A stretch of 64,000 nt of DNA from an uncultured Pelagibacteraceae bacterium (lineage in GTDB: Bacteria > Pseudomonadota > Alphaproteobacteria > Pelagibacterales > Pelagibacteraceae): positions 62,001-126,000 of the forward strand of contig CACGVC010000002.1 of NCBI GenBank assembly GCA_902576335.1. The letters are read 5' to 3'. Shown here one piece after another: positions 36,972 through 45,939 of this stretch. A program made the position numbers and the translations under genes. Each line of letters opens with the position of its first letter. Within the stretch, counting starts at the first letter, position 1. Below the pieces are notes generated by a model. The model worked only from the letters and a program-made list of their open reading frames with translations. It was not told the DNA's origin and did not search any database.

Positions 36972-38147
36972 ATGACAGATAAATCAAAAGAAGTGGTGAT
37001 TGCTAGTGCTGTTAGGACACCAATAGGATCTTATAGAGGTTCATTAAAAAAAATGAGATCTGACCAGCTAGGATCTTTAGTGATCAAAGAAGCTTTAAAA
37101 TTGACTAAATTTAGTCCAGATGAGGTGGATGAAGTAATTATGGGCCAAGTATTGACTGCTGGGGCTGGACAGAACCCTGCTAGACAAGCTGCAATAAATG
37201 CTGGAATACCAATTTCAAAACCAGCCCATATAATTAATCAAGTTTGTGGGTCCGGATTAAGAGCAGTAATATCAGGATATCAATCTATCAAATTAGGTGA
37301 GTCATTAAATGTTATTTCTGGTGGACAAGAGAATATGTCAATGGCACCACATTCAATTTTTTTAAGAGATGAAAGAAAAATTTCAGAAGATAAACTTACA
37401 GATACAATGATTAATGATGGATTAATGGATGCTTTTAATAATTATCACATGGGAGTTACAGCAGAAAATATTGCAGAAAAATTTGATATATCTAAAAAGG
37501 AACAAGATGAGTTTGCTCTAAATTCTCAAAAAAAAACAGAAGAAGCAATCAAAAATAGCAAATTTGACGATGAGTTAGTTAAGATTAATCAAGGAAATAA
37601 CATGCTAAATTTAGATGAGCATCCACGAATAGGTCTAAAAATTTCTGATCTAGAAAAACTTAAAACAGTTTTCAAAGATAATGGAACAGTCACACCTGGA
37701 AATTCTTCTGGTATAAATGATGGGGCTGCAGCTTTATTTTTAACCACTATTGAAGAAGCAGAAAAAAAATCTATCAAACCGCTTGCAAAAATAGTGTCAT
37801 GGGCATCAGTTGGAGTAGATCCAACTTTAATGGGTCTAGGGCCAATAGAAGCTGTTCGTAAGGCAATTAATAAAGCTGGATGGAATTTAGATGAGGTTGA
37901 TTTATTTGAAATTAATGAAGCTTTTGCAGCTCAAAGTATAGCTGTAATCCGTGAGTTGGGTGTTGACCCATATAAAGTTAATGTAAATGGTGGTGCAATC
38001 GCGCTTGGTCATCCTATTGGTGCATCAGGAGCAAGGATACTGGTAACTTTAGTGCATGAAATGAAGAGACAAAAAAAAAGTAAGGGTTGTGCGACTCTCT
38101 GTATTGGAGGTGGAATGGGTATAGCTTTATGTATTGAAAAAATTTAG
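36972..38147 (+). CDS. Acetyl-CoA C-acetyltransferase (thiolase)
   Basis: Thiolase condensing two acetyl-CoA or cleaving acetoacetyl-CoA. The 391-residue protein has nucleophile C92 in NQVCGSGLRAV, the active-site His in NVNGGAIALGHPIGASGARI (in that loop only the GHP motif is catalytic) and the second Cys at about 377 in CIGGGMGIA. The opening VVIASAVRTPIGSY is typical of the AtoB/PhaA group. No other fatty-acid or PHB genes adjoin it, so biosynthetic versus degradative use is open. Confidence 0.9.
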   Translation: MTDKSKEVVIASAVRTPIGSYRGSLKKMRSDQLGSLVIKEALKLTKFSPDEVDEVIMGQVLTAGAGQNPARQAAINAGIPISKPAHIINQVCGSGLRAVISGYQSIKLGESLNVISGGQENMSMAPHSIFLRDERKISEDKLTDTMINDGLMDAFNNYHMGVTAENIAEKFDISKKEQDEFALNSQKKTEEAIKNSKFDDELVKINQGNNMLNLDEHPRIGLKISDLEKLKTVFKDNGTVTPGNSSGINDGAAALFLTTIEEAEKKSIKPLAKIVSWASVGVDPTLMGLGPIEAVRKAINKAGWNLDEVDLFEINEAFAAQSIAVIRELGVDPYKVNVNGGAIALGHPIGASGARILVTLVHEMKRQKKSKGCATLCIGGGMGIALCIEKI

Positions 38148-38260
38148 GAATTTGTCTTTCTGTACTTCCCTTCTAGTAATATTTTTTGTATCCACATTTT
38201 AGCATCTATGTGTGTATTATCATTAGAATGAATAAGAAATTTTAATAACTTTTTAATCAT
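38144..38260 (-). CDS. Possible 38-aa small basic protein
   Basis: A 38-codon frame, opening MIKKLLKFLIHSNDNTH and ending KYRKTNS, in the thiolase-aceE gap, antisense to both neighbours and just overlapping the thiolase stop. It is not purely low complexity (one Trp, mixed charge), which raises it above chance frames, but no Shine-Dalgarno is evident and I do not recognise it. The rest of the gap, to 38354, holds presumed aceE promoter sequence. Confidence 0.28.
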   Translation of the reverse strand: MIKKLLKFLIHSNDNTHIDAKMWIQKILLEGKYRKTNS

Positions 38261-38354
38261 TTTTGCATTTAAGAGTAAAAGAGTGTCAAAAAATAGGACA
38301 GAATGTGTTAAAATTTGCAATTAACTAAATTTTTATAGTGTATAAAACATAAAA

Positions 38355-41300
38355 ATGACTGAAAAATTATTAGTTCCTGATATTGGCGATTTTGAAAATG
38401 TTGAGGTAATTGAATTACTTGTTGCAGAAGGTCAAGAAATTAAAATAAATGATCCTGTGGTCACCATTGAAAGTGACAAATCAAGTGTTGAAATTCCATC
38501 AACTTTTTCAGGGAAAGTTGAAAACATTGAGGTAAAAGTTGGTGATAAAGTTTCAAAAGGAGATTTGCTTCTCAATATATCAAGCCCTAGCAAAAAATTG
38601 TCTAAATTAGAAGAGGTTCCAAAAAATACTGAAAATTTAATTTTAGAGGCGGAAAATTCTTTAAAGAAAAATAAAGAACAAGAAAAGCAAATTCCGGAAT
38701 TAGAGAAAGAAAAACCTAACAAAATTGAAGTTGTAAATGAGGGTGATATTGATCCTTTAGAGACACGTGAATGGATAGAGTCTCTCTCAGATGTTATTGA
38801 AAAAGATGGTAATCAAAGAGCTCACTATTTGATTAAGGAATTAATTAATAAAGCTTATATGGAAGGCGCCAATATTCCATACACGCAAAATACCCCTTAT
38901 ATAAATACGATTCCTGTGAGTGAGGAGAAGAAATCAAATGGTGATCAGAATATAGAAAGAAGGATTAGGTCATTAATTAGATGGAATGCTGCTGCAATGG
39001 TAGTAAGAGCAAATAAAAAATTTCCTGAACTTGGAGGTCATATTGGAACTTTTGCATCTGCAGCAACTTTATATGATGTTGGAATGAATCATTTTTGGAG
39101 AGCTAAAAATAATAAATTTGGTGGAGATCTTATTTATTTTCAAGGTCATAGTGCACCTGGTATGTATGCTAGAGCATTCCTTGAAGGAAGACTTAATGAA
39201 AAACAATTGGATAGTTTTAGACAGGAAGTTAAGCCTGGCGGTTTATCTTCATATCCACATCCTTGGTTAATGCCAAACTTTTGGCAATTTCCAACAGTCT
39301 CTATGGGTTTAGGACCAATGTTAGCGATTTATCAAGCAAGATATATGAAATACTTGATTAATAGAGGCCTAATTAAAGATGAGGGTAGAAAAGTTTGGTC
39401 ATTTTTAGGTGATGGCGAAATGGATGAGCCAGAGTCTTTAGGAGCAATTGGTTTAGCAGCTAGGGAAAATTTAGATAATCTAATATTTGTTATAAATTGT
39501 AACCTTCAAAGATTAGACGGTCCAGTGCGAGGTAATGGGAAAATTATACAAGAATTAGAGGGAATTTTTAGGGGGGCAGGATGGAATGTTATTAAAGTAA
39601 TTTGGGGCTCCTATTGGGATTCATTGTTAGCTAATGACAAAACAGGTCATCTTATTAAGACAATGAATGAAACAGTTGATGGAGAATATCAAGCAATGAA
39701 AGCAAGAGATGGAGCTTATGTTAGAGAAAAATTTTTTGGAAAATATCCAGAAACTTCGGAACTAGTCTCAAGTCTTTCTGACAAAGATATTTGGAGATTA
39801 AATAGAGGTGGGCATGATCCCCATAAAGTTTTTGCAGCATATGACAAAGCATCTAAGAATGTCGGTAGTCCAACTGTAGTAATTGCTAAGACTATAAAGG
39901 GTTATGGCATGGGTAAAAGTGGGGAAAGTGTAAATACGACTCATCAGACTAAAAAATTAGATGTTGAGGATTTAATGTATTATAGAGATAGATTTGATGT
40001 CCCATTAACAGATCAGCAGGTTAAAAATATTGAATATTATAAGCCAGATCAAAACTCACCTGAAATAAAATACATCAAAGAAAGAAGACTTCAGTTGGGT
40101 GGCTTTATTCCTGAGAGAACTACTTACGCAAAACCTATTAAAGCACCTCCAAAAGATATTTTTGATAATATGAAAGTTTCTACAGGTGAAAAAGAAATGT
40201 CGACCACAATGGCATTAGTCAGAATGTTGACAAATCTCTTAAGAGATAAAAATGTTGCACCTAGGCTGGTCCCAATCATTCCTGACGAAGCTAGAACATT
40301 TGGGATGGAAGGATTTTTTCAAAAGATTGGAATTTATGCACATGAAGGTCAAAAATATGAGCCAGAGGACTCTGCTCAACTAAGTTCGTATAAAGAGGAA
40401 AAGAGCGGTCAAGTTTTAGAAGAAGGAATTAATGAAGCTGGAGCAATGTCATCGTGGATAGCTGCAGGAACTTCATATACAAATCATGACATAGAAATGA
40501 TCCCAATTTATCTTTTCTACTCAATGTTTGGTTTTCAGAGAATAGGAGATTTTGCTTGGGCAGGTGCAGATAGTCAGTCCAGAGGATTTTTGATTGGAGC
40601 TACTGCTGGAAGAACAACTCTTGCTGGAGAAGGTTTACAACATCAAGATGGTCATAGCCACATAATGGCTTCGACTATTCCTAATTGCATATCATATGAT
40701 CCAACATTTCACTATGAGCTTGCAGTTATATTTCGAGAAGGTTTAAGAAGAATGCATGAGAAAAAAGAGAATATTTTCTATTATATTACAACCATGAATG
40801 AAAATTATCCTCATCCAGAAATGCCTAAAGATAAATCATGTGAAAATGGTATTTTAAAAGGAATGTACAAAATAAAGGAGTTTAATAAGTATAAAAAAAC
40901 TAAAATTCAGTTTCTTGGATCTGGTACAATATTAAGAGAGATGATAGCTGGTGCAGAAATATTACAATATGAGTATCAAATCGATAGTGAGATTTGGAGT
41001 GTAACAAGCTTTAATGAATTAAGAAGGGACGGTCTTGAAGTAGAGAGATATAATCTTCTAAACCCTGATAAAGAACCTAAAAAAAGCTATGTAGAAAATT
41101 GTTTGGGTAATTCTGAGGGGCCAATTTTAGCGGCCTCTGATTATATGAGAATGAACTCTGATCAGATAAGACCTTATGTAAATAAAAGTTTTTATTCATT
41201 AGGAACAGATGGATTTGGACGAAGTGATACAAGAAAAGAGTTAAGAAAATTTTTTGAGGTTGATAAGGAACACATCACAACATATGGATTAAGTATTTTA

Positions 41301-41393
41301 GCTAAGGAACAGCTTATTGCATCAAAATATGCTAAAGAAGCAATTAAAAAGTATAAGATTGATACTGATAAACCTATGCCAACAAAACTATAG
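38355..41393 (+). CDS. aceE: Pyruvate dehydrogenase E1 (homodimeric) with N-terminal lipoyl domain
   Basis: The 1012-residue protein starts with a lipoyl domain (residues 1-75; lipoylated K42 in ESDKSSVEIP), then a Glu/Lys-rich linker, and from about residue 127 a complete AceE-type E1 (ETREWIESLSDVIEKDG). Its thiamine site shows GDGEMDEPES and the LQRLDGPV loop. The E1 decarboxylates pyruvate and reductively acetylates lipoate. E1 proteins of this class normally carry no lipoyl domain. The lipoyl domain closely resembles that of the E2 encoded immediately downstream, suggesting duplication and fusion. Confidence 0.93.
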   Translation: MTEKLLVPDIGDFENVEVIELLVAEGQEIKINDPVVTIESDKSSVEIPSTFSGKVENIEVKVGDKVSKGDLLLNISSPSKKLSKLEEVPKNTENLILEAENSLKKNKEQEKQIPELEKEKPNKIEVVNEGDIDPLETREWIESLSDVIEKDGNQRAHYLIKELINKAYMEGANIPYTQNTPYINTIPVSEEKKSNGDQNIERRIRSLIRWNAAAMVVRANKKFPELGGHIGTFASAATLYDVGMNHFWRAKNNKFGGDLIYFQGHSAPGMYARAFLEGRLNEKQLDSFRQEVKPGGLSSYPHPWLMPNFWQFPTVSMGLGPMLAIYQARYMKYLINRGLIKDEGRKVWSFLGDGEMDEPESLGAIGLAARENLDNLIFVINCNLQRLDGPVRGNGKIIQELEGIFRGAGWNVIKVIWGSYWDSLLANDKTGHLIKTMNETVDGEYQAMKARDGAYVREKFFGKYPETSELVSSLSDKDIWRLNRGGHDPHKVFAAYDKASKNVGSPTVVIAKTIKGYGMGKSGESVNTTHQTKKLDVEDLMYYRDRFDVPLTDQQVKNIEYYKPDQNSPEIKYIKERRLQLGGFIPERTTYAKPIKAPPKDIFDNMKVSTGEKEMSTTMALVRMLTNLLRDKNVAPRLVPIIPDEARTFGMEGFFQKIGIYAHEGQKYEPEDSAQLSSYKEEKSGQVLEEGINEAGAMSSWIAAGTSYTNHDIEMIPIYLFYSMFGFQRIGDFAWAGADSQSRGFLIGATAGRTTLAGEGLQHQDGHSHIMASTIPNCISYDPTFHYELAVIFREGLRRMHEKKENIFYYITTMNENYPHPEMPKDKSCENGILKGMYKIKEFNKYKKTKIQFLGSGTILREMIAGAEILQYEYQIDSEIWSVTSFNELRRDGLEVERYNLLNPDKEPKKSYVENCLGNSEGPILAASDYMRMNSDQIRPYVNKSFYSLGTDGFGRSDTRKELRKFFEVDKEHITTYGLSILAKEQLIASKYAKEAIKKYKIDTDKPMPTKL

Positions 41394-41394
41394 A

Positions 41395-42657
41395 ATGCCA
41401 AAAAAAAACATAAAAGTTCCAAATATTGGTGAATTCAAAGATGTAGAGGTTATTGAAATTTTAATCAAAAAAGGTCAAGAGATTAAAAAAAATGATCCTT
41501 TAATCACAATTGAAAGTGATAAATCGAGTGTTGAAATTCCCTCATTACATGATGGATTAGTTACAGAGTTAAACTTAAAAGTTGGGGATAAGGTTTCTGA
41601 GGGTAGTAAGATTTTAGAAATTGAATTAAAAGATAACAATTTAGAAACTAAAGAAATACAATCAACTAAAAAAGAAAACATCAAAGAAAACAAAATAGAA
41701 ATTGAAAAAGAAGTTAGACCAAAAAATATTATCGTAAAAGATTTTTCAAAAAAAACTTCAGCCTCACCAAAAGTCAGAAAATTTGCTAGAGAACTTGGTG
41801 TTGATATTAGTAAAGTTGAAGGCAGTGAAAGATTAGGAAGAGTAACTGAAAGTGATGTTAAGTCATTTGTTGCAAAAACTCCTGAGAGAAATATTGAAAA
41901 AGAATTCAAAAAAGATGAAATGATAAAGCTAGAGTATCCTCACTCTGAATTTGGAAAAACGGAAATAAAGGATATTCCAAGAGTAAAAAGACTTTCATCT
42001 AAATATCTAATGAATTCTTGGTCCAATATTCCTCATGTGACCAATCATGATGAAGCAGACATAACTGAATTAGAGGAGTTTAGAACTTCTCTTACAGATA
42101 TTTATACTGGAGAAAAAAAAAAAATTACTCCTTTAGCTTTTATTGTTAAAGCTTTAACTGCATCACTTAAAAAATTTCCAAATTTTAATTCTTCTATTGA
42201 TGAAATTGATAAAGGAAGAATGACTCTAAAAAAGTATTATCACATTGGAATAGCTGTGGATACGAAGCATGGGCTTATGGTACCAAAACTAAGAAATGCT
42301 GATAACAAGAACATAACATTAATAGGTATTGAACTTAAAAAATTAAGTGATCAATGCAGAAATCTTAAAATTGATAAAAAAGAATTATTTGGTGGTTCCA
42401 TGACTATAACGAGTCTAGGAGGCATTGGTGGCTCTTTTTTTACACCTATTATAAATTATCCTGAAGTCGCAATCTTAGGAGTTGGTAAATCTCAAAAAAA
42501 ACAAATTTTTATTGATGGAAAGTTTTTAACACGGACAATTCTACCTTTATCTTTATCATATGACCATAGAATAATTGATGGAGCTGAAGCTGCTCGATTT
42601 AACAACGATTTGAAAGATAATCTTGGAAAAAATTTTGCTTACAAATTAGCTGTATAA
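41395..42657 (+). CDS. aceF: Dihydrolipoyllysine acetyltransferase (E2 of pyruvate dehydrogenase)
   Basis: Core of the complex, transferring acetyl from lipoate to CoA. The 420-residue protein has one lipoyl domain (K43 in ESDKSSVEIP), a Lys/Glu linker, a peripheral-subunit-binding domain near 125-160 (SASPKVRKFARELGVDISKV) and the catalytic domain ending with the SYDHRIIDGAEAARF signature. The ATG at 41395, one base after the aceE stop, begins MPKKNIKVPNIGEF; a frame open upstream inside aceE is not the start. No E3 gene follows. Confidence 0.94.
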   Translation: MPKKNIKVPNIGEFKDVEVIEILIKKGQEIKKNDPLITIESDKSSVEIPSLHDGLVTELNLKVGDKVSEGSKILEIELKDNNLETKEIQSTKKENIKENKIEIEKEVRPKNIIVKDFSKKTSASPKVRKFARELGVDISKVEGSERLGRVTESDVKSFVAKTPERNIEKEFKKDEMIKLEYPHSEFGKTEIKDIPRVKRLSSKYLMNSWSNIPHVTNHDEADITELEEFRTSLTDIYTGEKKKITPLAFIVKALTASLKKFPNFNSSIDEIDKGRMTLKKYYHIGIAVDTKHGLMVPKLRNADNKNITLIGIELKKLSDQCRNLKIDKKELFGGSMTITSLGGIGGSFFTPIINYPEVAILGVGKSQKKQIFIDGKFLTRTILPLSLSYDHRIIDGAEAARFNNDLKDNLGKNFAYKLAV

Positions 42658-42662
42658 AAAAT

Positions 42663-43553
42663 ATGTCAAAAACTCTATCATTATTTAGTGCATTACTGTG
42701 CACTTTCATTTGGGGGACTACATTCGTTGCACAGGATACAGGTATGGATGACATCGGTCCATTCACTTTTAATTCTGTAAGATTTTTTGTAGGTTTTTTA
42801 GCAATTATTCCTTTAGCATTATTGTTTGAAGCAAAAAAACTCAAAAAGGAATTTAGATTTGATACGAAAACATTCATTATTCTATCCCTTTTAATTGGAG
42901 CGTCATTATTTCTAGGCTCAGCATTACAGCAGGTTGCGTTGCTTTACACTGATGTAGCAAATGCTGCTTTTTTTACAATTTTTTATGTGCCAATGGTCCC
43001 AATAATTATTTTCATCTTTAAAAAAGATTTTTTACACTGGAGTGTATGGCCATCAGTAATTTTATGTTTGATTGGTGGGTATTTATTAACAAATTTTCAA
43101 GATGCAACTGTAAGATTAGGTGATACTCTTGTGATATTGGGAGCTTTATTTTGGAGTACACATATTATTTTTACTGGTATGATTATTAAAAAGTACAACT
43201 TACCATTAACGATTGGTGCAATTCAAACTCTACTAGTCGCTTTATTTTCATTTATTATAGGTTTATTTTCTGAGGAATTTGTAATTGAAAATATTTTGAA
43301 TGAAATAGACTCAATTTTATACGCTGGAATTTTGTCAGGTGGTTTTGCATTTGTTTTACAAATTTATGCCCAAAGAAATATAACACCAGCACCAGCAGCA
43401 ATAATTTTTTCCTTGGAAGGTGTGTTTGCAACGATCGCTGCTTGGTTTCTTTTAAATCAAATATTAGGAATTAATAATCTACTTGGTTGTTTTTTCATAT
43501 TAAGTGGGGTCCTATTATCACAATTAGTTCCATTGATTAAGAAAACAACTTAA
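42663..43553 (+). CDS. EamA/DMT-family transporter
   Basis: The 296-residue integral membrane protein has about ten hydrophobic helices in two EamA repeats, the first opening LFSALLCTFIWGTTFVAQD and the second around GALFWSTHIIFTGMII, with the conserved PAAIIFSLEGVFATIAAW near the end. Family members export metabolites or amino acids; the substrate is unknown. It lies 5 bp after aceF on the same strand and overlaps the convergent uppP by 4 bp. Confidence 0.83.
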   Translation: MSKTLSLFSALLCTFIWGTTFVAQDTGMDDIGPFTFNSVRFFVGFLAIIPLALLFEAKKLKKEFRFDTKTFIILSLLIGASLFLGSALQQVALLYTDVANAAFFTIFYVPMVPIIIFIFKKDFLHWSVWPSVILCLIGGYLLTNFQDATVRLGDTLVILGALFWSTHIIFTGMIIKKYNLPLTIGAIQTLLVALFSFIIGLFSEEFVIENILNEIDSILYAGILSGGFAFVLQIYAQRNITPAPAAIIFSLEGVFATIAAWFLLNQILGINNLLGCFFILSGVLLSQLVPLIKKTT

Positions 43554-44317
43554 GTATATATTAATAAAAATAAAATTAAGCCAAGAATTACTCGATATGC
43601 TACAAATATATTGAAGGAAATATTATTTATAAATTTAAGAAAATATTTAATTGTAAAAAATGAAAACATAAATGATAAGAAAGTGGCGATTAATAATAAA
43701 TGATTTATTTCTATCGATTGTTCAAAAGCCTCCCTTAAACCTAGAAAGCTTGCCCCTGACAAAGCAGGTATAGATAATAAAAAAGAAATTTTACTAGAGT
43801 CAATTCTATTAAAGTTTAAAAATCTTGCTGCAGTAATTGTTATTCCAGCTCTACTAACTCCTGGTATTAATGCTAGAATTTGAAATAAACCTATTAATAA
43901 AATTGATTTAATATTCAAATCTAATGAAATAGATCGATCAGTTTTTCTTTGATCAGAAAAAAAAAGTATAAATCCAAAAAATAATGTTGTTGATGCAATT
44001 ACTTTTGTGTTTCTTAAAAGATGAATAAATTCAGTGGCGTATAAAATATATCCGAATAATATTAAAGGCAAAGAGCCAATAATTATTAAACTTAATAATT
44101 TATTGTTATTTCTTAGATCAAATAGTTCTTTTCTAAAAAAAAAAATTACCGCAATTAACGAGCCTAAATGTAAACTTATATCTATCAACAAAGAACTTGT
44201 CTCTAAATCGTAAAAATTTGATACTAATATTAAATGAGCTGACGAGCTTATGGGTAAAAATTCAGAGATACCTTGAACTGAAGAAAGAATTAAAATTTCT
44301 ATAAAATCTCGAAACAT
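43550..44317 (-). CDS. uppP: Undecaprenyl-diphosphatase UppP
   Basis: Inner-membrane phosphatase recycling the undecaprenyl carrier for peptidoglycan and surface polysaccharide. The 255-residue protein has the two BacA active-site motifs: VQGISEFLPISSSAHLIL at the N-terminus and PGVSRAGITITAARFL in the middle, and about eight membrane helices. Length and motifs are typical. Confidence 0.93.
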   Translation of the reverse strand: MFRDFIEILILSSVQGISEFLPISSSAHLILVSNFYDLETSSLLIDISLHLGSLIAVIFFFRKELFDLRNNNKLLSLIIIGSLPLILFGYILYATEFIHLLRNTKVIASTTLFFGFILFFSDQRKTDRSISLDLNIKSILLIGLFQILALIPGVSRAGITITAARFLNFNRIDSSKISFLLSIPALSGASFLGLREAFEQSIEINHLLLIATFLSFMFSFFTIKYFLKFINNISFNIFVAYRVILGLILFLLIYT

Positions 44318-44423
44318 ATGAGTGTCGTAACTTAAAAAATATTCAATTTAAACAATTCGATTTAATCATATTAGATATGCAAAAATCAGATTAAGTAGGT
44401 TTTAAGCTAAATATTCTCATATT

Positions 44424-44444
44424 TAGGTCAATGTACCTGACCTA
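44424..44444. promoter_or_regulatory. Inverted repeat upstream of gltD
   Basis: TAGGTCA-N7-TGACCTA is a perfect 7-bp inverted repeat, 55 bp before the gltD ATG, in a region otherwise of mixed AT sequence. The geometry (14-bp centre-to-centre) suits a dimeric regulator; as RNA it could also form a 7-bp hairpin. It is the only symmetric element in this 182-bp gap. The binding factor is unknown. Confidence 0.5.
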
Positions 44445-44499
44445 TATATTTCTTTTACTAACAAAAACAATGTATATCTTTCCGTAAATTAAAAAATAT

Positions 44500-45939
44500 A
44501 TGACTGATAAAATGCTAAAATTTGTCAAAATAGGTCAACAAACTCCACCTAAAAGAGGAGTAGATAATAGAAAAGATGATTTTAATGAAATCTATGATGA
44601 ATTTATAACTCAAAAAGCACAAGAGCAGTCAAGTAGATGCTCTCAATGTGGTGTTCCCTTTTGCCAAGTCCATTGTCCGTTAAGTAACAATATTCCAGAC
44701 TGGCTCAAATTGACTGCTGAAGGCAGATTGAGGGAAGCTTATGAATTATCTCAAAGCACAAATAATATGCCCGAGGTTTGTGGTAGAATATGCCCACAAG
44801 ACAGATTGTGTGAGGGTAACTGCGTTATTGAACAGTCAGGGCACGGTACTGTTACAATTGGATCAGTCGAAAAATATATTACAGATAGTGCATGGGAGAA
44901 TGGATGGGTAAAACCAATTTCAGTTAAACATGAAAAAGATCAAAGTGTTGGAATAATTGGTGCTGGACCTGCTGGACTTGCAGCTGCTGAACAACTTAGG
45001 AAAAATGGATATCAAATAACTGTGTATGATAGATATGACAGAGCAGGTGGCTTGTTAATTTATGGTATACCAAATTTTAAATTAGAAAAACATGTAGTAG
45101 AGAGAAGAACCAAATTGTTGAAAGATGGCGGAATTAAATTTGAACAAAATTTTGAAGTTGGTAAGGATGCAACTTTAGAACAACTGAGAAAAAGACATGA
45201 TGCAATTTTAATTGCTACCGGGGTTTATAAACCAAGAGAGATTAATCTACCAGGAAATGACTTAGATAATATTTTTCCTGCTATGGAGTTTTTGACCGCA
45301 TCAAATAAAAAAGGATTGGGAGACAAAGTTGATTTATTTGATAAAGGTATATTGAATGCTGAAGGTAAAGATGTTGTAGTTATTGGAGGTGGGGACACAG
45401 CAATGGATTGTGTTCGAACCTCAGTAAGACAAAAAGCTAACTCGGTTAAATGCTTATATAGAAGAGATAAAGATAATATGCCTGGATCTGCAAGAGAAGT
45501 AGCTAACGCAGAAGAGGAAGGTGTTGAATTTGTTTGGTTGTCTAGTCCAAAAGAATTTATAGGAAAAAATAAAATCGAAAAATTAATTGTAGATCAAATC
45601 CAACTTGGAGATCCAGATGACTCAGGTAGAAGAAGACCAGAAATTCAACAAGGATCTGAATTTGAAATTAAAGCAGATATGGTAATAAAAGCTTTAGGAT
45701 TTGATCCTGAAAACTTGCCATTATTATTTGAAGCGCAAGAGTTACAAGTTACAAAATGGGGAACAATAAAAGCTGATTTTGATACGATGGAGACAAATAT
45801 CAGAGGTGTTTTTGCTGCTGGAGATATTGTAAGAGGTGCATCTTTAGTGGTATGGGCAATAAAAGATGGAAGGGATGCTGCGTCGTCAATCAAGTCTTAT
45901 CTTGAAAATATAGAATTAAAAAAATCAAAAGTTGCATAA
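44500..45939 (+). CDS. gltD: Glutamate synthase (NADPH) small subunit
   Basis: Passes electrons from NADPH to the large subunit. The 479-residue protein has N-terminal cysteines for two 4Fe-4S clusters (CSQCGVPFCQVHCPL near residues 47-60 and CGRICPQDRLCEGNC), the FAD motif GIIGAGPAGLAAA and the NADPH-binding VVIGGGDTAMDC. The stop overlaps the gltB start as TAATG. The gltD-gltB order is the reverse of enteric gltBD. Confidence 0.95.
   Translation: MTDKMLKFVKIGQQTPPKRGVDNRKDDFNEIYDEFITQKAQEQSSRCSQCGVPFCQVHCPLSNNIPDWLKLTAEGRLREAYELSQSTNNMPEVCGRICPQDRLCEGNCVIEQSGHGTVTIGSVEKYITDSAWENGWVKPISVKHEKDQSVGIIGAGPAGLAAAEQLRKNGYQITVYDRYDRAGGLLIYGIPNFKLEKHVVERRTKLLKDGGIKFEQNFEVGKDATLEQLRKRHDAILIATGVYKPREINLPGNDLDNIFPAMEFLTASNKKGLGDKVDLFDKGILNAEGKDVVVIGGGDTAMDCVRTSVRQKANSVKCLYRRDKDNMPGSAREVANAEEEGVEFVWLSSPKEFIGKNKIEKLIVDQIQLGDPDDSGRRRPEIQQGSEFEIKADMVIKALGFDPENLPLLFEAQELQVTKWGTIKADFDTMETNIRGVFAAGDIVRGASLVVWAIKDGRDAASSIKSYLENIELKKSKVA

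Noticed and set aside
38307..38325. Inverted repeat GTTAA-N9-TTAAC before aceE as a PdhR-type operator
   Set aside because: Five-base A/T-rich arms are expected by chance here and it does not match a known pyruvate regulator site.
41317..41394. Upstream start of aceF inside aceE
   Set aside because: The extension is out-of-frame aceE sequence; the lipoyl domain begins at the ATG at 41395.
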